NCBI GenBank assembly: GCA_019135865.1 | Contig: JAGVVD010000022.1 | Coordinates: 1-64,000, forward strand | DNA from: Elusimicrobiota bacterium | GTDB lineage: Bacteria > Elusimicrobiota > Elusimicrobia > Elusimicrobiales > UBA9959 | DNA length: 64,000 bases | Direction: 5' to 3' | Shown here: in pieces, positions 37,486 to 45,347 of the stretch | Layout: each line of letters starts with the position of its first letter | Position numbering within the stretch: position 1 is the first letter of the stretch | Position numbers and translations under genes: made by a program | Notes under the pieces: model-generated | Databases searched by the model: none | Seen by the model: only the letters and a program-made list of their open reading frames with translations | What the model was told of the DNA's origin: nothing

Positions 37486-37794
37486 TCCCCGGTAGCTCAA
37501 TGGTGGAGCATTCGGCTGTAACTATGTTGCAGCTTCCGCCGGAAACGGCGGTTGAAAAATCAGGTGAATTCAGGGAAATCCGCGATAAGCGGGCTATCCT
37601 GAGCCAAGCCCGGGACATCGGTCCCGGGAAGGTGCAGAGACTATCCCGTGAGGGAGTACCTTCCGCGCGAGCGGTCGGGAAGCGCCTGAGTCCGTAATCC
37701 GAAAGGATCGGACATGATATAGTCCAAGCCTCGAAGCAATTCGAGGGCCCTTGTAACCGAAGGGTTGTTGGTTCGAGTCCAACCCGGGGAGCCA
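37486..37794 (+). tRNA. tRNA-Asn(GUU), interrupted by a group I intron
   Basis: Exon 1 (37486-37519) holds acceptor TCCCCGG, D-arm GCTC...GAGC and the anticodon stem TTCGG with loop bases CTGT. Exon 2 (37754-37794) continues TAA-CCGAA, variable loop GGGTT, T-arm GTTGG-TTCGAGT-CCAAC, acceptor CCGGGGA, discriminator G and encoded CCA. Joined, the loop is CTGTTAA with anticodon GTT. The intron sits after U35, inside the anticodon. Reading the loop without the intron boundary rule would give a false tRNA-Tyr. All stems pair perfectly in the spliced form. Confidence 0.93.
37520..37753 (+). ncRNA. Group I intron (IC3-like) in tRNA-Asn
   Basis: A 234-nt intron that begins after U and ends with G (37753), the group I rule. 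P1: exon GCTGT (37515-37519) pairs with guide GCAGC (37529-37533), with the conserved U-G at the splice site and a 9-nt loop. P2 is CCGCCG-GAAA-CGGCGG (37536-37551). The core matches the cyanobacterial tRNA-Leu intron: TTCAGGGAAAT (37569-37579), ATCCTGAGCCAAGCC (37596-37610), GGTGCAGAGACTA (37631-37643) and ATATAGTCC (37717-37725). A GCAA-capped stem (37729-37746) ends it. No homing endonuclease is encoded. Confidence 0.93.
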
Positions 37795-37799
37795 GATTT

Positions 37800-37827
37800 A
37801 AAAGGCCGCGCTTTGCCGCGGCCTTTT
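37800..37827 (+). terminator. Terminator of the tRNA gene
   Basis: AAAAGGCCGCG (37800-37810), loop CTTTGC, CGCGGCCTTTT (37817-37827). Confidence 0.85.
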
Positions 37828-37916
37828 AAATTCGGTCCCTTCATTTCAAGCCCCCGCGACACGACGTTGTCGCACCCGTGTTTTACGCTATAAGGGCGGA
37901 AACACAAGGGGGTGTT

Positions 37917-38363
37917 ATGAGCAACCTGAATAAAGTGATGCTGATAGGACGGCTGACGCGGGACCCGGAGATCACGGAGTTCGCCAACGGCGGCAAGGTG
38001 GCCAATCTCGGCTTCGCCGTCAATAACCGGCGGCGCAACGGCGAGACCGGCGAATGGGAGGAGGTCCCGGTCTGGCTGAACCTCAAGGCCTTCAACCGGG
38101 AGAGCGGGCGAAAACTGGCCGACCGGGCCGCCGTGCTCACCAAGGGCCGGCAGGTCTACGTGGAGGGCCATCTGGCGCTGGAGGAATGGACCGGCAAGGA
38201 CGACGGCAAGCCCCATTCCCGCACGCTGGTCTACGTGGACAACATGGAGTTCCTCGGCGGCGCCAGGCCCCGGCCGGAGGCGGAGGCCGGAGAGAAGCCG
38301 GCGCGGACCGGGCGGCCCCGGAAGCGGGCGGAAGAGCGGGTTCCCGCCGCGGACGCCGCGTAG
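37917..38363 (+). CDS. ssb: Single-stranded DNA-binding protein
   Basis: A 148-aa protein with an OB fold over residues 1-105: NLNKVMLIGRLTRDPEI, FAVNNRRRNGETGEWEEVPVWLNLKAFN, and KGRQVYVEGHLALEEW. The start is ATG 37917 with AAGGGGGTG upstream, not the longer frame. The C-terminal tail is Pro/Arg/Glu-rich and ends VPAADAA; the acidic DDDIPF-type tip through which SSB recruits repair and replication proteins is absent. It may therefore be a secondary SSB. A -10-like TATAAG lies upstream at 37889. Confidence 0.85.
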   Translation: MSNLNKVMLIGRLTRDPEITEFANGGKVANLGFAVNNRRRNGETGEWEEVPVWLNLKAFNRESGRKLADRAAVLTKGRQVYVEGHLALEEWTGKDDGKPHSRTLVYVDNMEFLGGARPRPEAEAGEKPARTGRPRKRAEERVPAADAA

Positions 38364-38423
38364 AACGGGACGCGGCGCTGCGGCAAGGCGGGGATGGGGC
38401 TGCGGGGGAACGGCGGAATTATA

Positions 38424-38448
38424 TATAATTGGTTCCGGCGGATATTAT
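38424..38448 (+). promoter_or_regulatory. Two possible -10 boxes for the M28 peptidase
   Basis: TATAAT at 38424-38429 and TATTAT at 38443-38448; the second ends 6 nt before the ATG at 38455, a leaderless arrangement. Confidence 0.45.
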
Positions 38449-38461
38449 TGACCTATGTCAA
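38448..38461. promoter_or_regulatory. FNR-type palindrome over the start codon
   Basis: TTGAC-CTAT-GTCAA spans the ATG at 38455. For either predicted transcription start the site lies at or downstream of +1, so repression is more likely than activation. Confidence 0.55.
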
Positions 38462-39558
38462 AAATGCTCCTCTCCCTGTCCCTCCTCGCCTTGCTCCTGC
38501 CGCCGCTGTCCGCGGCCGGCGGCGGGGACGCCTACCTTCTTACGGAACGCGATCCTTTTTTCCTGGCCAGGAACGGGATATACCTCTCCGTCGCCTACGA
38601 CAAAGGAAGGACCAGGCTGGTCCGCCCGCTGCTCCCGTACGACTCGCTCCCGGCCGAACTCAGAGCGGCGCTGCGCCCCGTCGCCCCGGGAGAGGTCCGC
38701 AATGAACCGGCCGGCTCTTTCGCTAAAGTGGAAGCGGACCCGGCGGTCCGCGACCTTTTGTCCCGCGTGGATCCGAGGAACATCTCGGCCTGGGCCGAGC
38801 GCCTGACCATGACCGGCAAACGCAGCGCCGGCGCCCTGGACCTGAGCCCGGCTTCCGGCAACCGCCTGGCCGCCGACATGATAGCGGACGAACTGGGGCG
38901 GCTCGGCTACGCCGTGGAGCGCCACTGCTACCGTACCCGCAAGAAGGACGACGAATGCAATGTGGCCGGGCGGCGCGAGGGGGAGAGATACGTCCTGGTC
39001 GCCGCCCATTTCGACACGGTGGGACATGAGAACGCCGGCGCCGACGATAACGCTTCCGGGGCCGCGGCCCTGCTGGAGATGGCGCGGGTCCTGGCCGCTT
39101 ACCGGTCGGACCTGGGCCTCATCTTCCTGGCCGCCAACGGCGAAGAGACCGGGATAGCGGGCTCTTACGCTTACGCGAAAAAACTCCGCGCCTCCGGCGA
39201 GCTCTCCAAAGTGGCCTGGGCCATTAACATGGACATGGTGGCCTATAACAAGGACGGGGTGATAGAACTGGAGACGAACGGGGAATTCGCGGCTCACGCC
39301 GAATGGGTGGCCGCGCTGGCCCGGGTCTATACCGGGATGACGCCGCATATAGCCATGCCGGCCTGGGGCAGCGACCATGTCCCCTTCCTGGAGGCCGGCA
39401 TCCCGACCTATCTGTCCATCGAACACTGGGACGACCACAACCCCTGCTACCACAGGCCCTGCGACACCATGCAGGGGCTGGACTGGGACTTCGCGGCCGA
39501 CATCGCCCGGCTCAACCTGGCCGTCATAGCCGGCAAAGCCCGCCTGACGCCCAATTAA
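38455..39558 (+). CDS. Secreted M28-family metallopeptidase
   Basis: A 367-aa exported aminopeptidase-like enzyme with signal peptide MSKMLLSLSLLALLLPPLSAAG. The two-zinc site is complete: HFDTVG (His/Asp, near residue 182), DDNASGAAALLEM (bridging Asp), NGEETGIAGS (catalytic Glu-Glu, near 225), NMDMVAY (Asp) and the final His in STEHW-type context (LSIEHWDDHNPCYH). The N-terminal 120 residues are a separate domain. Preceded by possible leaderless promoter and FNR-type box; ends at a strong terminator. Likely digests peptides in the periplasm or outside. Confidence 0.88.
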   Translation: MSKMLLSLSLLALLLPPLSAAGGGDAYLLTERDPFFLARNGIYLSVAYDKGRTRLVRPLLPYDSLPAELRAALRPVAPGEVRNEPAGSFAKVEADPAVRDLLSRVDPRNISAWAERLTMTGKRSAGALDLSPASGNRLAADMIADELGRLGYAVERHCYRTRKKDDECNVAGRREGERYVLVAAHFDTVGHENAGADDNASGAAALLEMARVLAAYRSDLGLIFLAANGEETGIAGSYAYAKKLRASGELSKVAWAINMDMVAYNKDGVIELETNGEFAAHAEWVAALARVYTGMTPHIAMPAWGSDHVPFLEAGIPTYLSIEHWDDHNPCYHRPCDTMQGLDWDFAADIARLNLAVIAGKARLTPN

Positions 39559-39613
39559 GCGAACCGCGCTAAGACGGCCGCCCCGGGGCGGATAACCACT
39601 CTTTACGAAACAA

Positions 39614-39641
39614 TAAAAAAAGCCCCGCGAGGGGCTTTTTT
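39614..39641. terminator. Bidirectional terminator
   Basis: A8-GCCCC-GCGA-GGGGC-T6, between convergent genes. Confidence 0.85.
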
Positions 39642-39663
39642 ATTACGGCCGCGCGGGGCTCCT

Positions 39664-40548
39664 TCAGTAGGAGGCCAGCACCTGCGCGCCTATGCGGTCG
39701 GCCAGGGAAGGATCGTCGATATAGGGATTGCGGTTGCCCTGGAAGGCCGCGATGAGGTCGTTGCGGCGGCGTTCGGCGGCGTCGGGCGGGTCCTGCCGGT
39801 TCCACTCCAGGAACATCGGAACGCGGCTGGTCCAGAAATTATCGTAATTCATGCCCTGCCGGATGTTCTTGTCATGATACATCGTGACGAAGTAGAGCAT
39901 GGCGCGGGCGACATTGCCTTTGACGGCGTCGGCCGGCTCGAAGCCCTCCCGGCCCAGGAGGGAGCCGGCGGAGGTGCCGTAGGAGGGGTTGGAGACTTCG
40001 GCGAACGGCAGGTTGCTCCGGCGGGAGTTGGGGGTCATGAAAGTGGGGGAAAGGTGATGCAGGTCCGACTTCATCGGGTAGGCTTCCTTGAAATAGCCCT
40101 GCGGCCAGATATGCTCGGCGTTTATAAAACTGTCCACCACGCCGTCGCCGTTCAGGTCGCCGCGCTCGGGATAGGAATTGCCGTTGCCGCTGCTGCCGCT
40201 GACGCAGACCTGGGAGTAGAAGGTGACTATGCCGGGCCCGCCGCCGCAGCCGACATTGTCCGCGGTCGAGTACATGTAGGATTTGGCTTCGGTGTAGCCG
40301 ATCACCGTTTTCTGCCACTGGGAGGGCCTGGCGGCCTGGTGGAGGTGATTGAAAAGGGCCTCGCCGCGCAGAGCCAGGGGTACGCCCGCCGCGCCGGGTT
40401 CGCCGGCCGCGGGGATCTCGATATCGGAGATGGAAAGCGAAGCCGCGCCCTGCAGGGAGTCGAGGGCGGGGGAGAGTTGGGCCTTGAGCGGCGAAACGAG
40501 GAGGGCGGCGGCAAGCGCCGGGTTTAAGAGCCTGATGACGATGTTCAA
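39664..40548 (-). CDS. Secreted endonuclease I-family nuclease (copy 1, TTG start)
   Basis: A 294-aa exported nuclease of the EndA/NucM (endonuclease I) family: the active-site motif NAEHIWPQGYF with His as base, then DLHHLSPTFMTPNSRRSNLPF, and the C-terminal EWNRQDPPDAAERRRNDLIAAFQGNRNPYIDDP, which is highly typical. Just before the catalytic motif is DLNGDGVVD, a Ca-binding DxNxDGxxD loop. The start is TTG at 40548, with GGAGG and a 4-nt spacer; the signal peptide then begins. Cys residues suggest disulfides. FNR-type boxes lie just upstream. It would degrade extracellular DNA or RNA. Confidence 0.88.
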   Translation of the reverse strand: MNIVIRLLNPALAAALLVSPLKAQLSPALDSLQGAASLSISDIEIPAAGEPGAAGVPLALRGEALFNHLHQAARPSQWQKTVIGYTEAKSYMYSTADNVGCGGGPGIVTFYSQVCVSGSSGNGNSYPERGDLNGDGVVDSFINAEHIWPQGYFKEAYPMKSDLHHLSPTFMTPNSRRSNLPFAEVSNPSYGTSAGSLLGREGFEPADAVKGNVARAMLYFVTMYHDKNIRQGMNYDNFWTSRVPMFLEWNRQDPPDAAERRRNDLIAAFQGNRNPYIDDPSLADRIGAQVLASY

Positions 40549-40566
40549 ACTGCCTCCGTTGACTTG

Positions 40567-40595
40567 TTGACTGATATCAATTTGACTGCCGTCAA
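40567..40595. promoter_or_regulatory. Tandem FNR-type boxes upstream of endonuclease copy 1
   Basis: TTGAC-TGAT-ATCAA (40567-40580) and TTGAC-TGCC-GTCAA (40582-40595), centres 15 bp apart; a further TTGAC half-site is at 40559-40563. They end about 11 nt from the start-codon Shine-Dalgarno region. Confidence 0.6.
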
Positions 40596-40693
40596 CTAAA
40601 GTTTATGCCATCGTACCCATTTCGCAAGGGCCAAAGGGCCTACGCTAAAAATAGGCCTTTCGGGTAAATTTCAGTAAAAACAGCGGGATTTGA

Positions 40694-40719
40694 CGAAAAA
40701 AAACCCGCCGAAGCGGGTT
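40694..40719 (-). terminator. Terminator of endonuclease copy 2
   Basis: Minus strand: AACCCGC-TTCG-GCGGGTT followed by T's (UUCG tetraloop). Confidence 0.9.
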
Positions 40720-40741
40720 GCGGGAGCGGAAGGCCCCGGGT

Positions 40742-41599
40742 CTAGTGGCGGGAGAAGACGGCCTCGCCTACGCGCTCCGCCAGCGAAGGGTCGTCGATAT
40801 AGGGATTGCGGTTGCCCTGGAAGGTCTCTATCAGGTCGTTGCGGCGGCGCTCGGCTGCGTCCGGCGGATCCTGCCGGTTCCAGTCCAGGAACATCGCTAT
40901 GCGGTCGGTCCAGAATTCCCGGTAGTCCATTCCGTCGTCTATGTTCCGGTCATGGTAGCGGGTGACGAAGTAGAGCATGGCGCGGGCGACATTGCCTTTG
41001 ACGGCGTCGGCCGGCTCGAACTCGCCGGTGCTGGAGAGAATGGAGCCCGCGGAGGTGGAATATACGGCATCGCCGGCCAGGCCGAAAGGATAACTGCCGC
41101 GCATGCCGTTGGGCGTCAGGAAAGTCGGAGCGAGATGATGCAGGTCGGCCTTCATCGGGTAGGCCGAGTTGAAATAGCCCTGGGGCCAGATATGCTCGGC
41201 GTTCATGCTGTTGTCGGAATAACCGTCGCCGTTGACGTCGCCGGTCTCGCCGTAGTCGCCGCCGTACTCGCTCTCGCCCCGCACGCAGACCTGCGAATAG
41301 AAGGCGGTCACGCCCGGGCGGCCGCCGCAGCCGGTATTGTCGGCCCGGGAGAACATGAACTTCTTGGCCTTGAGATAATCGTGGCCGCCCATGTTCTTGG
41401 GTATCTCCGTGGCGTCGTGAAGAGCGTCGAACAGGCGGGCGCCGGAAAGTCCGGAATAAGAAGGATAGTAGCGGGCCTCGGGGAGGCCGATCTCCGCGGA
41501 CCCGGAGAAAAGCTGTTCGGAAGGGGAGGGGGACGCGGCCCCGGCCGGTAAAGCCGGTATCAGGAGGAGTATCGTGGCGACCGCGGAAAACCTAGTCAG
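40742..41599 (-). CDS. Secreted endonuclease I-family nuclease (copy 2, probable CTG start)
   Basis: A paralog of the gene at 39664 (about 285 aa) with the same motifs: NAEHIWPQGYF, DLHHLAPTFLTPN, FEPADAVKGNVARAMLYF and EWNRQDPPDAAERRRNDLI-like ending, and the Ca-loop DVNGDGYSD. No ATG or GTG lies near the signal peptide (TRFSAVATILLLIPALPAGAA); the codon placed as in copy 1 (GGAGG, 4 nt, then start) is CTG at 41599. The in-frame TTG at 41647 overlaps the promoter TATAAT (41641-41636). So a CTG start is favoured. Confidence 0.8.
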   Translation of the reverse strand: MTRFSAVATILLLIPALPAGAASPSPSEQLFSGSAEIGLPEARYYPSYSGLSGARLFDALHDATEIPKNMGGHDYLKAKKFMFSRADNTGCGGRPGVTAFYSQVCVRGESEYGGDYGETGDVNGDGYSDNSMNAEHIWPQGYFNSAYPMKADLHHLAPTFLTPNGMRGSYPFGLAGDAVYSTSAGSILSSTGEFEPADAVKGNVARAMLYFVTRYHDRNIDDGMDYREFWTDRIAMFLDWNRQDPPDAAERRRNDLIETFQGNRNPYIDDPSLAERVGEAVFSRH

Positions 41600-41635
41600 G
41601 CTGCCTCCACCGCTGTGTCTTTCTACGCCGCTGTT

Positions 41636-41641
41636 ATTATA
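41636..41641 (-). promoter_or_regulatory. -10 box of endonuclease copy 2
   Basis: Minus-strand TATAAT; predicted start near 41629. A degenerate FNR-like site TTGAC-CGGC-GACAA (41660-41673) lies upstream and is one base off in one half. Confidence 0.5.
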
Positions 41642-41656
41642 CAACAATCGAGCCGG

Positions 41657-42301
41657 TCATTGACCGGCGACAAGCCCCTTTATTCCTTCCCAGATTATCT
41701 GCACCCCTATCGCCAGGAGGATGAAGGCCGAGATCTTGGAAATGACCTGCGCGCCGGCCCTGCCCAGTCTGGGCAGTATGCTGTCGCAGTAGCGGTAGAA
41801 GACGAAGACCGCCAGAGCGGCCAGGGCTATGCCGGCCGCGTCGCCGGCGAACTTGAGCCAGGTGGAGCCGGCCAGCAGCGAACCCGTCGGTACCAGCGTC
41901 AGCGTCACGGCGATGGAACCGGGACCGGCGGTGACGGGCATGGTCATGGGGAAGAAAGCGCGCGAGGTCATGCGGGACTGCAGTTCTTCCTGCTCCTCCC
42001 GGGAGAACTTGGGCTCGCTGTTGAGCATTTTCCAGGCGGTATTGAACAGGAGGAGGCCGCCGGCGACGCGGATGACCGGGATGGAGATGCCGAAGATCTT
42101 GAGCATCCAGCCGCCGGCGATGAGGATGGTGAAAAGGAAGAGGAAGGTGTAGCGCCCGACCAGGCCGGCGAGCCGGTGGCGGTCCGCGGAAGAGAGGGAG
42201 GAGGTCATCTCCATGAAGATGGGCGCCATGGCCGGCGGGTTGAGTATGGGAAAAAGCGCCAGGAAGGCCAGCGCGGCGGAGTCGAAGAAGAAGTGTTGCA
42301 T
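41657..42301 (-). CDS. MarC-family inner-membrane protein
   Basis: A 214-aa protein with six predicted helices and the MarC signatures: FLALFPILNPPAMAPIFMEM near the start, RVAGGLLLFNTAWKML, and PMTMPVTAGPGSIAVTLTL in the middle. The family's transport role is not established and it is not a proven drug-resistance determinant. I set the start at ATG 42301, preceded at 6 nt by AATAAT, one mismatch from a -10 box. Confidence 0.88.
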   Translation of the reverse strand: MQHFFFDSAALAFLALFPILNPPAMAPIFMEMTSSLSSADRHRLAGLVGRYTFLFLFTILIAGGWMLKIFGISIPVIRVAGGLLLFNTAWKMLNSEPKFSREEQEELQSRMTSRAFFPMTMPVTAGPGSIAVTLTLVPTGSLLAGSTWLKFAGDAAGIALAALAVFVFYRYCDSILPRLGRAGAQVISKISAFILLAIGVQIIWEGIKGLVAGQ

Positions 42302-42307
42302 GGGGAT

Positions 42308-42313
42308 ATTATT
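42308..42313 (-). promoter_or_regulatory. Predicted leaderless -10 box for the MarC gene
   Basis: Minus-strand AATAAT, 6 nt before the ATG at 42301. Confidence 0.4.
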
Positions 42314-42377
42314 CCAAAAAGACGCCGTCCCCATCCACTCCCGCGGTTTTTTCGTGGCTATTGCCGTCCATATATGG

Positions 42378-42383
42378 GATAAT
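42378..42383 (+). promoter_or_regulatory. Predicted leaderless -10 box for DEAD-box helicase 1
   Basis: GATAAT ends 5 nt before the ATG at 42389; no Shine-Dalgarno. Confidence 0.45.
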
Positions 42384-42388
42384 TGAGT

Positions 42389-43987
42389 ATGACAGAAACG
42401 AAACCTCTTCCCGCTTCGGGCTTCTACGGCCTCAATATCGCCCCCGGTCTCCTGGCCGAGCTCGACCGCCTCAAGTTCACCGTCCCCACCCCTATACAGC
42501 AGAAGGCCATACCCCCGGCCTGCGAGGGGAAGGACCTGGTCGGCATAGCCCAGACCGGCACCGGCAAGACCATCGCCTTCGCCATCCCCATGCTCCAGCG
42601 CCTGGCGGCCCTCCCCGGCCGCGGCCTCATCCTGCTGCCCACGCGCGAGCTGGCGCTGCAGGTCAACGAGGTCTTCAAGAAGTTCGCCCGCGCCGCCGGC
42701 ATACAGACCTCGGTGCTCATCGGCGGCGAGTCCATAGGCAGGCAGCAGCAGGACCTGCGCAAGCAACCGCGCGTCCTGATAGCCACGCCGGGGCGCCTCA
42801 TCGACCACATGGGCCAGCGCACCGTGAAGCTTTCCGATATAAGCGTGCTCGTCCTGGACGAGGCCGACCGGATGTTCGACATGGGCTTCGCCCCGCAGAT
42901 AGAGAAGATCCTGGCCGGGGTGCCCAAGGACAGGCAGACCATGCTTTTCTCCGCCACCATGCCCGACGACATAATGGCGCTGGCCTCGCGCCACATGAAA
43001 CTGCCGCTGCGCCTGGAGGTCGCCCGCTCCGGGACCACCGCCGAAGGCGTGGACCAGGAACTCTACGTCGTCGCCAGCCGCACGGAGAAGAACGCGCTGC
43101 TGGGCAAGCTGCTGGACAAGTACTGGGGCCCGGTGCTGCTCTTCATGCGCACCAAGCATCACGCCAAGCGGGTGGCCCGCGACCTGCGCGACATGGGGCA
43201 CAGCGCCGCGGAGATACATTCCAACCGCTCGCTCAACCAGCGCAAGGAGGCCCTGGAAGGCTTCAAGAGCGGCAAGTACCGCGTCCTGGTGGCCACCGAC
43301 ATAGCCGCCCGCGGCATCGACGTCACGGGGATAGAGCTGGTCATCAATTACGACCTGCCCGACGAGGACGAAAATTACGTGCACCGCATCGGCCGCACAG
43401 GCCGGGCGGGCAAGACGGGGCACGCGATAAGCTTCGCGACGCCGGACCAGGCGCAGATGGTGCGCTCCATAGAGAAGCTCATACGCAAGCCGCTCAAGCT
43501 TTCGGCGCATCCGGACATCAAGCCTTCCGCCCTGCACGGCTCGGCCGCGCCGGCGCAGCGGCGGCCAGCCGCCGGGGGCCAGCGGCAGCAGTCGCCGCGG
43601 CCGAACCGGCAGGACCAGAGACCGCAGCGGCGGCCCGGACCCGGGGCCGCCGGGAACGGCGGACAGTCCCGGCAGCAGCAGCCCCGCCCGGCGCGGGGAG
43701 GGAACCGCGACGAGCGCACTCCCGGCCGGCGCGAAGACCGCCGGGATTTCCGCCGCCAGGGCGGCGACCGCGACAGGAACGCGGGACGGCCGCGCTCCGG
43801 CGGCAGGGTCGAGGACTCGCCTTATTTCCCGGAGGACGGGCGGGGGATGTGGCGCGGCCAGGGCGGACGGGACCGCAACAGGGGCCGCGACGAGAGGCCC
43901 CAGCGCCCCGCGCCCGGACCCGCGCGCCAGGACGAGTCCCGCCGCAAGCCCCGCTGGTTCGATTTTTTCCGGAAGGAAAAGCGCTGA
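42389..43987 (+). CDS. DEAD-box RNA helicase with RG-rich tail (copy 1)
   Basis: A 532-aa ATP-dependent RNA helicase of the RhlE type. Helicase motifs in order: Q motif region TPIQQKAIP, I AQTGTGKT (near residue 53), Ia PTRELALQ, II DEAD, III SAT, IV FMRTKHHAKRV, V TDIAARGID, VI HRIGRTGRAGK. After residue about 385 comes a roughly 145-residue tail rich in Arg, Gly, Gln and Pro (NRQDQRPQRRPG-like), which should be disordered and bind RNA. The next gene is a close paralog lacking the long tail. Confidence 0.93.
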   Translation: MTETKPLPASGFYGLNIAPGLLAELDRLKFTVPTPIQQKAIPPACEGKDLVGIAQTGTGKTIAFAIPMLQRLAALPGRGLILLPTRELALQVNEVFKKFARAAGIQTSVLIGGESIGRQQQDLRKQPRVLIATPGRLIDHMGQRTVKLSDISVLVLDEADRMFDMGFAPQIEKILAGVPKDRQTMLFSATMPDDIMALASRHMKLPLRLEVARSGTTAEGVDQELYVVASRTEKNALLGKLLDKYWGPVLLFMRTKHHAKRVARDLRDMGHSAAEIHSNRSLNQRKEALEGFKSGKYRVLVATDIAARGIDVTGIELVINYDLPDEDENYVHRIGRTGRAGKTGHAISFATPDQAQMVRSIEKLIRKPLKLSAHPDIKPSALHGSAAPAQRRPAAGGQRQQSPRPNRQDQRPQRRPGPGAAGNGGQSRQQQPRPARGGNRDERTPGRREDRRDFRRQGGDRDRNAGRPRSGGRVEDSPYFPEDGRGMWRGQGGRDRNRGRDERPQRPAPGPARQDESRRKPRWFDFFRKEKR

Positions 43988-44069
43988 CCGGGCGCCGCGG
44001 CTTTAAAAAGGCCGGCGGAATTTGATATTTTTATAGCAGTCCAATACACAACGGAGACTTCCGCTAACG

Positions 44070-45344
44070 ATGAAATCACTGATAAAGAAAATAGGGCTCA
44101 AGACCCTCAAAAAACTGGGGTTCGCCCGCAAAAAAACTTCCGGCTTCTACGGCCTCGGCATAGCCCCCGGCCTGCTGGAGGAGCTGGACAAGAAGAAATT
44201 CGTGACGCCCACCCCCATACAGCAGCAGTCCATCCCGGTGGCTTCCGAGGGCAAGGACATGGTGGGAGTGGCGCAGACCGGCACAGGCAAGACCATCGCC
44301 TTCGCCATACCGATGATACAGCGGCTCGCCGCCACCAAGGGTAAGAAGGGCCTGGTGCTGCTGCCGACGCGCGAGCTGGCCATGCAGGTCAGCGAAGTGA
44401 TGAAGCAGTTCGCGCCGGTCATGGGCATGGGCGCCGTATGCCTGATAGGCGGCGAGGAGATGAACAAGCAGATGCGCGAACTTAAAAAGCGCCCGCGCAT
44501 ATTTATAGCCACGCCGGGGCGGCTGCTCGACCACATGGAGCGCCGCACGGTCCACGTCGACGACGTGGAAGTCCTCGTCCTCGACGAGGCCGACCGCATG
44601 TTCGACATGGGTTTCGCCCCGCAGATCAACCGCATCATGCGGGCGCTGCCGCGCGCCAGGCAGACCATGCTTTTCTCGGCCACCATGCCCGACGAGGTGA
44701 TGAAGCTTGCGTCCGACCACATGCACCTGCCGGTGCGCATAGAAGTCGCCCGCTCCGGCACGGCGGCCGAACTGGTGCGCCAGGAGCTCTACATCGTGGG
44801 GCACGGGGCCAAGTACGCGCTGTTGGGGAAAGTACTCCAGAAATATACCGGCAGCGTCCTGGTCTTCGTCCGCACCCGCGAGGACGCCATGAAGGTCACG
44901 CAGGTCATCGCCCACATGAAGCACCGGGTCTCGGAACTTCATTCCGACCGTTCCATGGGCCAGCGCAAGGAGGCCCTGGAGGGCTTCAAGAGCGGCAAGT
45001 ACCGCATACTGGTGGCCACCGATATAGCCGCCCGCGGCATCGACGTGACGGGCATCGAGGTCGTCATCAATTACACGCTTCCCGACGAGGACGACGCCTA
45101 CGTGCATCGCATCGGCCGCACCGGCCGCGCCGGGCAGCCGGGCCTGGCCATAACTTTCGCCACCCCCGACCAGGGGCCGGACGTGCGCAGTATAGAGGCC
45201 CTCATCAAGTCCAAGCTCAACGTGGTGACGCATCCCGAGATACAGCCGGCGGAATTCTGGGACGTGCGCAACACCGTGGCCACGGGCCGCGGCTGGAACC
45301 AGGGAGCGGGCCGCCGCCGCACCTTCGGCGGCCGGCGGAGATAG
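44070..45344 (+). CDS. DEAD-box RNA helicase (copy 2)
   Basis: A 424-aa RhlE-type helicase, highly similar to the preceding one (shared FYGL.IAPGLL.ELD.......TPTPIQQ, FSATMPD.., HRIGRTGRAG). It adds a basic N-terminal helix (KSLIKKIGLKTLKKLGFARKK) and has only a short Arg/Gly tail (GAGRRRTFGGRRR). No intrinsic terminator separates the two genes, but the 82-nt gap contains AT-rich -10-like sequence. Its stop lies 3 nt before the next start, so it probably leads a six-gene run up to 52886. Confidence 0.92.
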   Translation: MKSLIKKIGLKTLKKLGFARKKTSGFYGLGIAPGLLEELDKKKFVTPTPIQQQSIPVASEGKDMVGVAQTGTGKTIAFAIPMIQRLAATKGKKGLVLLPTRELAMQVSEVMKQFAPVMGMGAVCLIGGEEMNKQMRELKKRPRIFIATPGRLLDHMERRTVHVDDVEVLVLDEADRMFDMGFAPQINRIMRALPRARQTMLFSATMPDEVMKLASDHMHLPVRIEVARSGTAAELVRQELYIVGHGAKYALLGKVLQKYTGSVLVFVRTREDAMKVTQVIAHMKHRVSELHSDRSMGQRKEALEGFKSGKYRILVATDIAARGIDVTGIEVVINYTLPDEDDAYVHRIGRTGRAGQPGLAITFATPDQGPDVRSIEALIKSKLNVVTHPEIQPAEFWDVRNTVATGRGWNQGAGRRRTFGGRRR

Positions 45345-45347
45345 CCG

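Noticed and set aside
37511-37600. tRNA-Tyr (anticodon GTA) reading of the interrupted tRNA
   Set aside because: Taking CTGTAAC as the loop gives GTA, but this ignores the group I rules that exon 1 ends in U and the intron in G. Those rules give CTGTTAA and tRNA-Asn, with a short variable loop; bacterial tRNA-Tyr has a long one.
41600-41647. TTG at 41647 as the start of endonuclease copy 2
   Set aside because: It overlaps the predicted -10 box and gives a non-signal extension before the signal peptide; the CTG with the conserved GGAGG spacing fits better.
41660-41673. A sixth FNR-type site before endonuclease copy 2
   Set aside because: One half is off (GACAA), and it lies within the MarC stop region at a less suitable spacing. 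I do not count it in the motif list.
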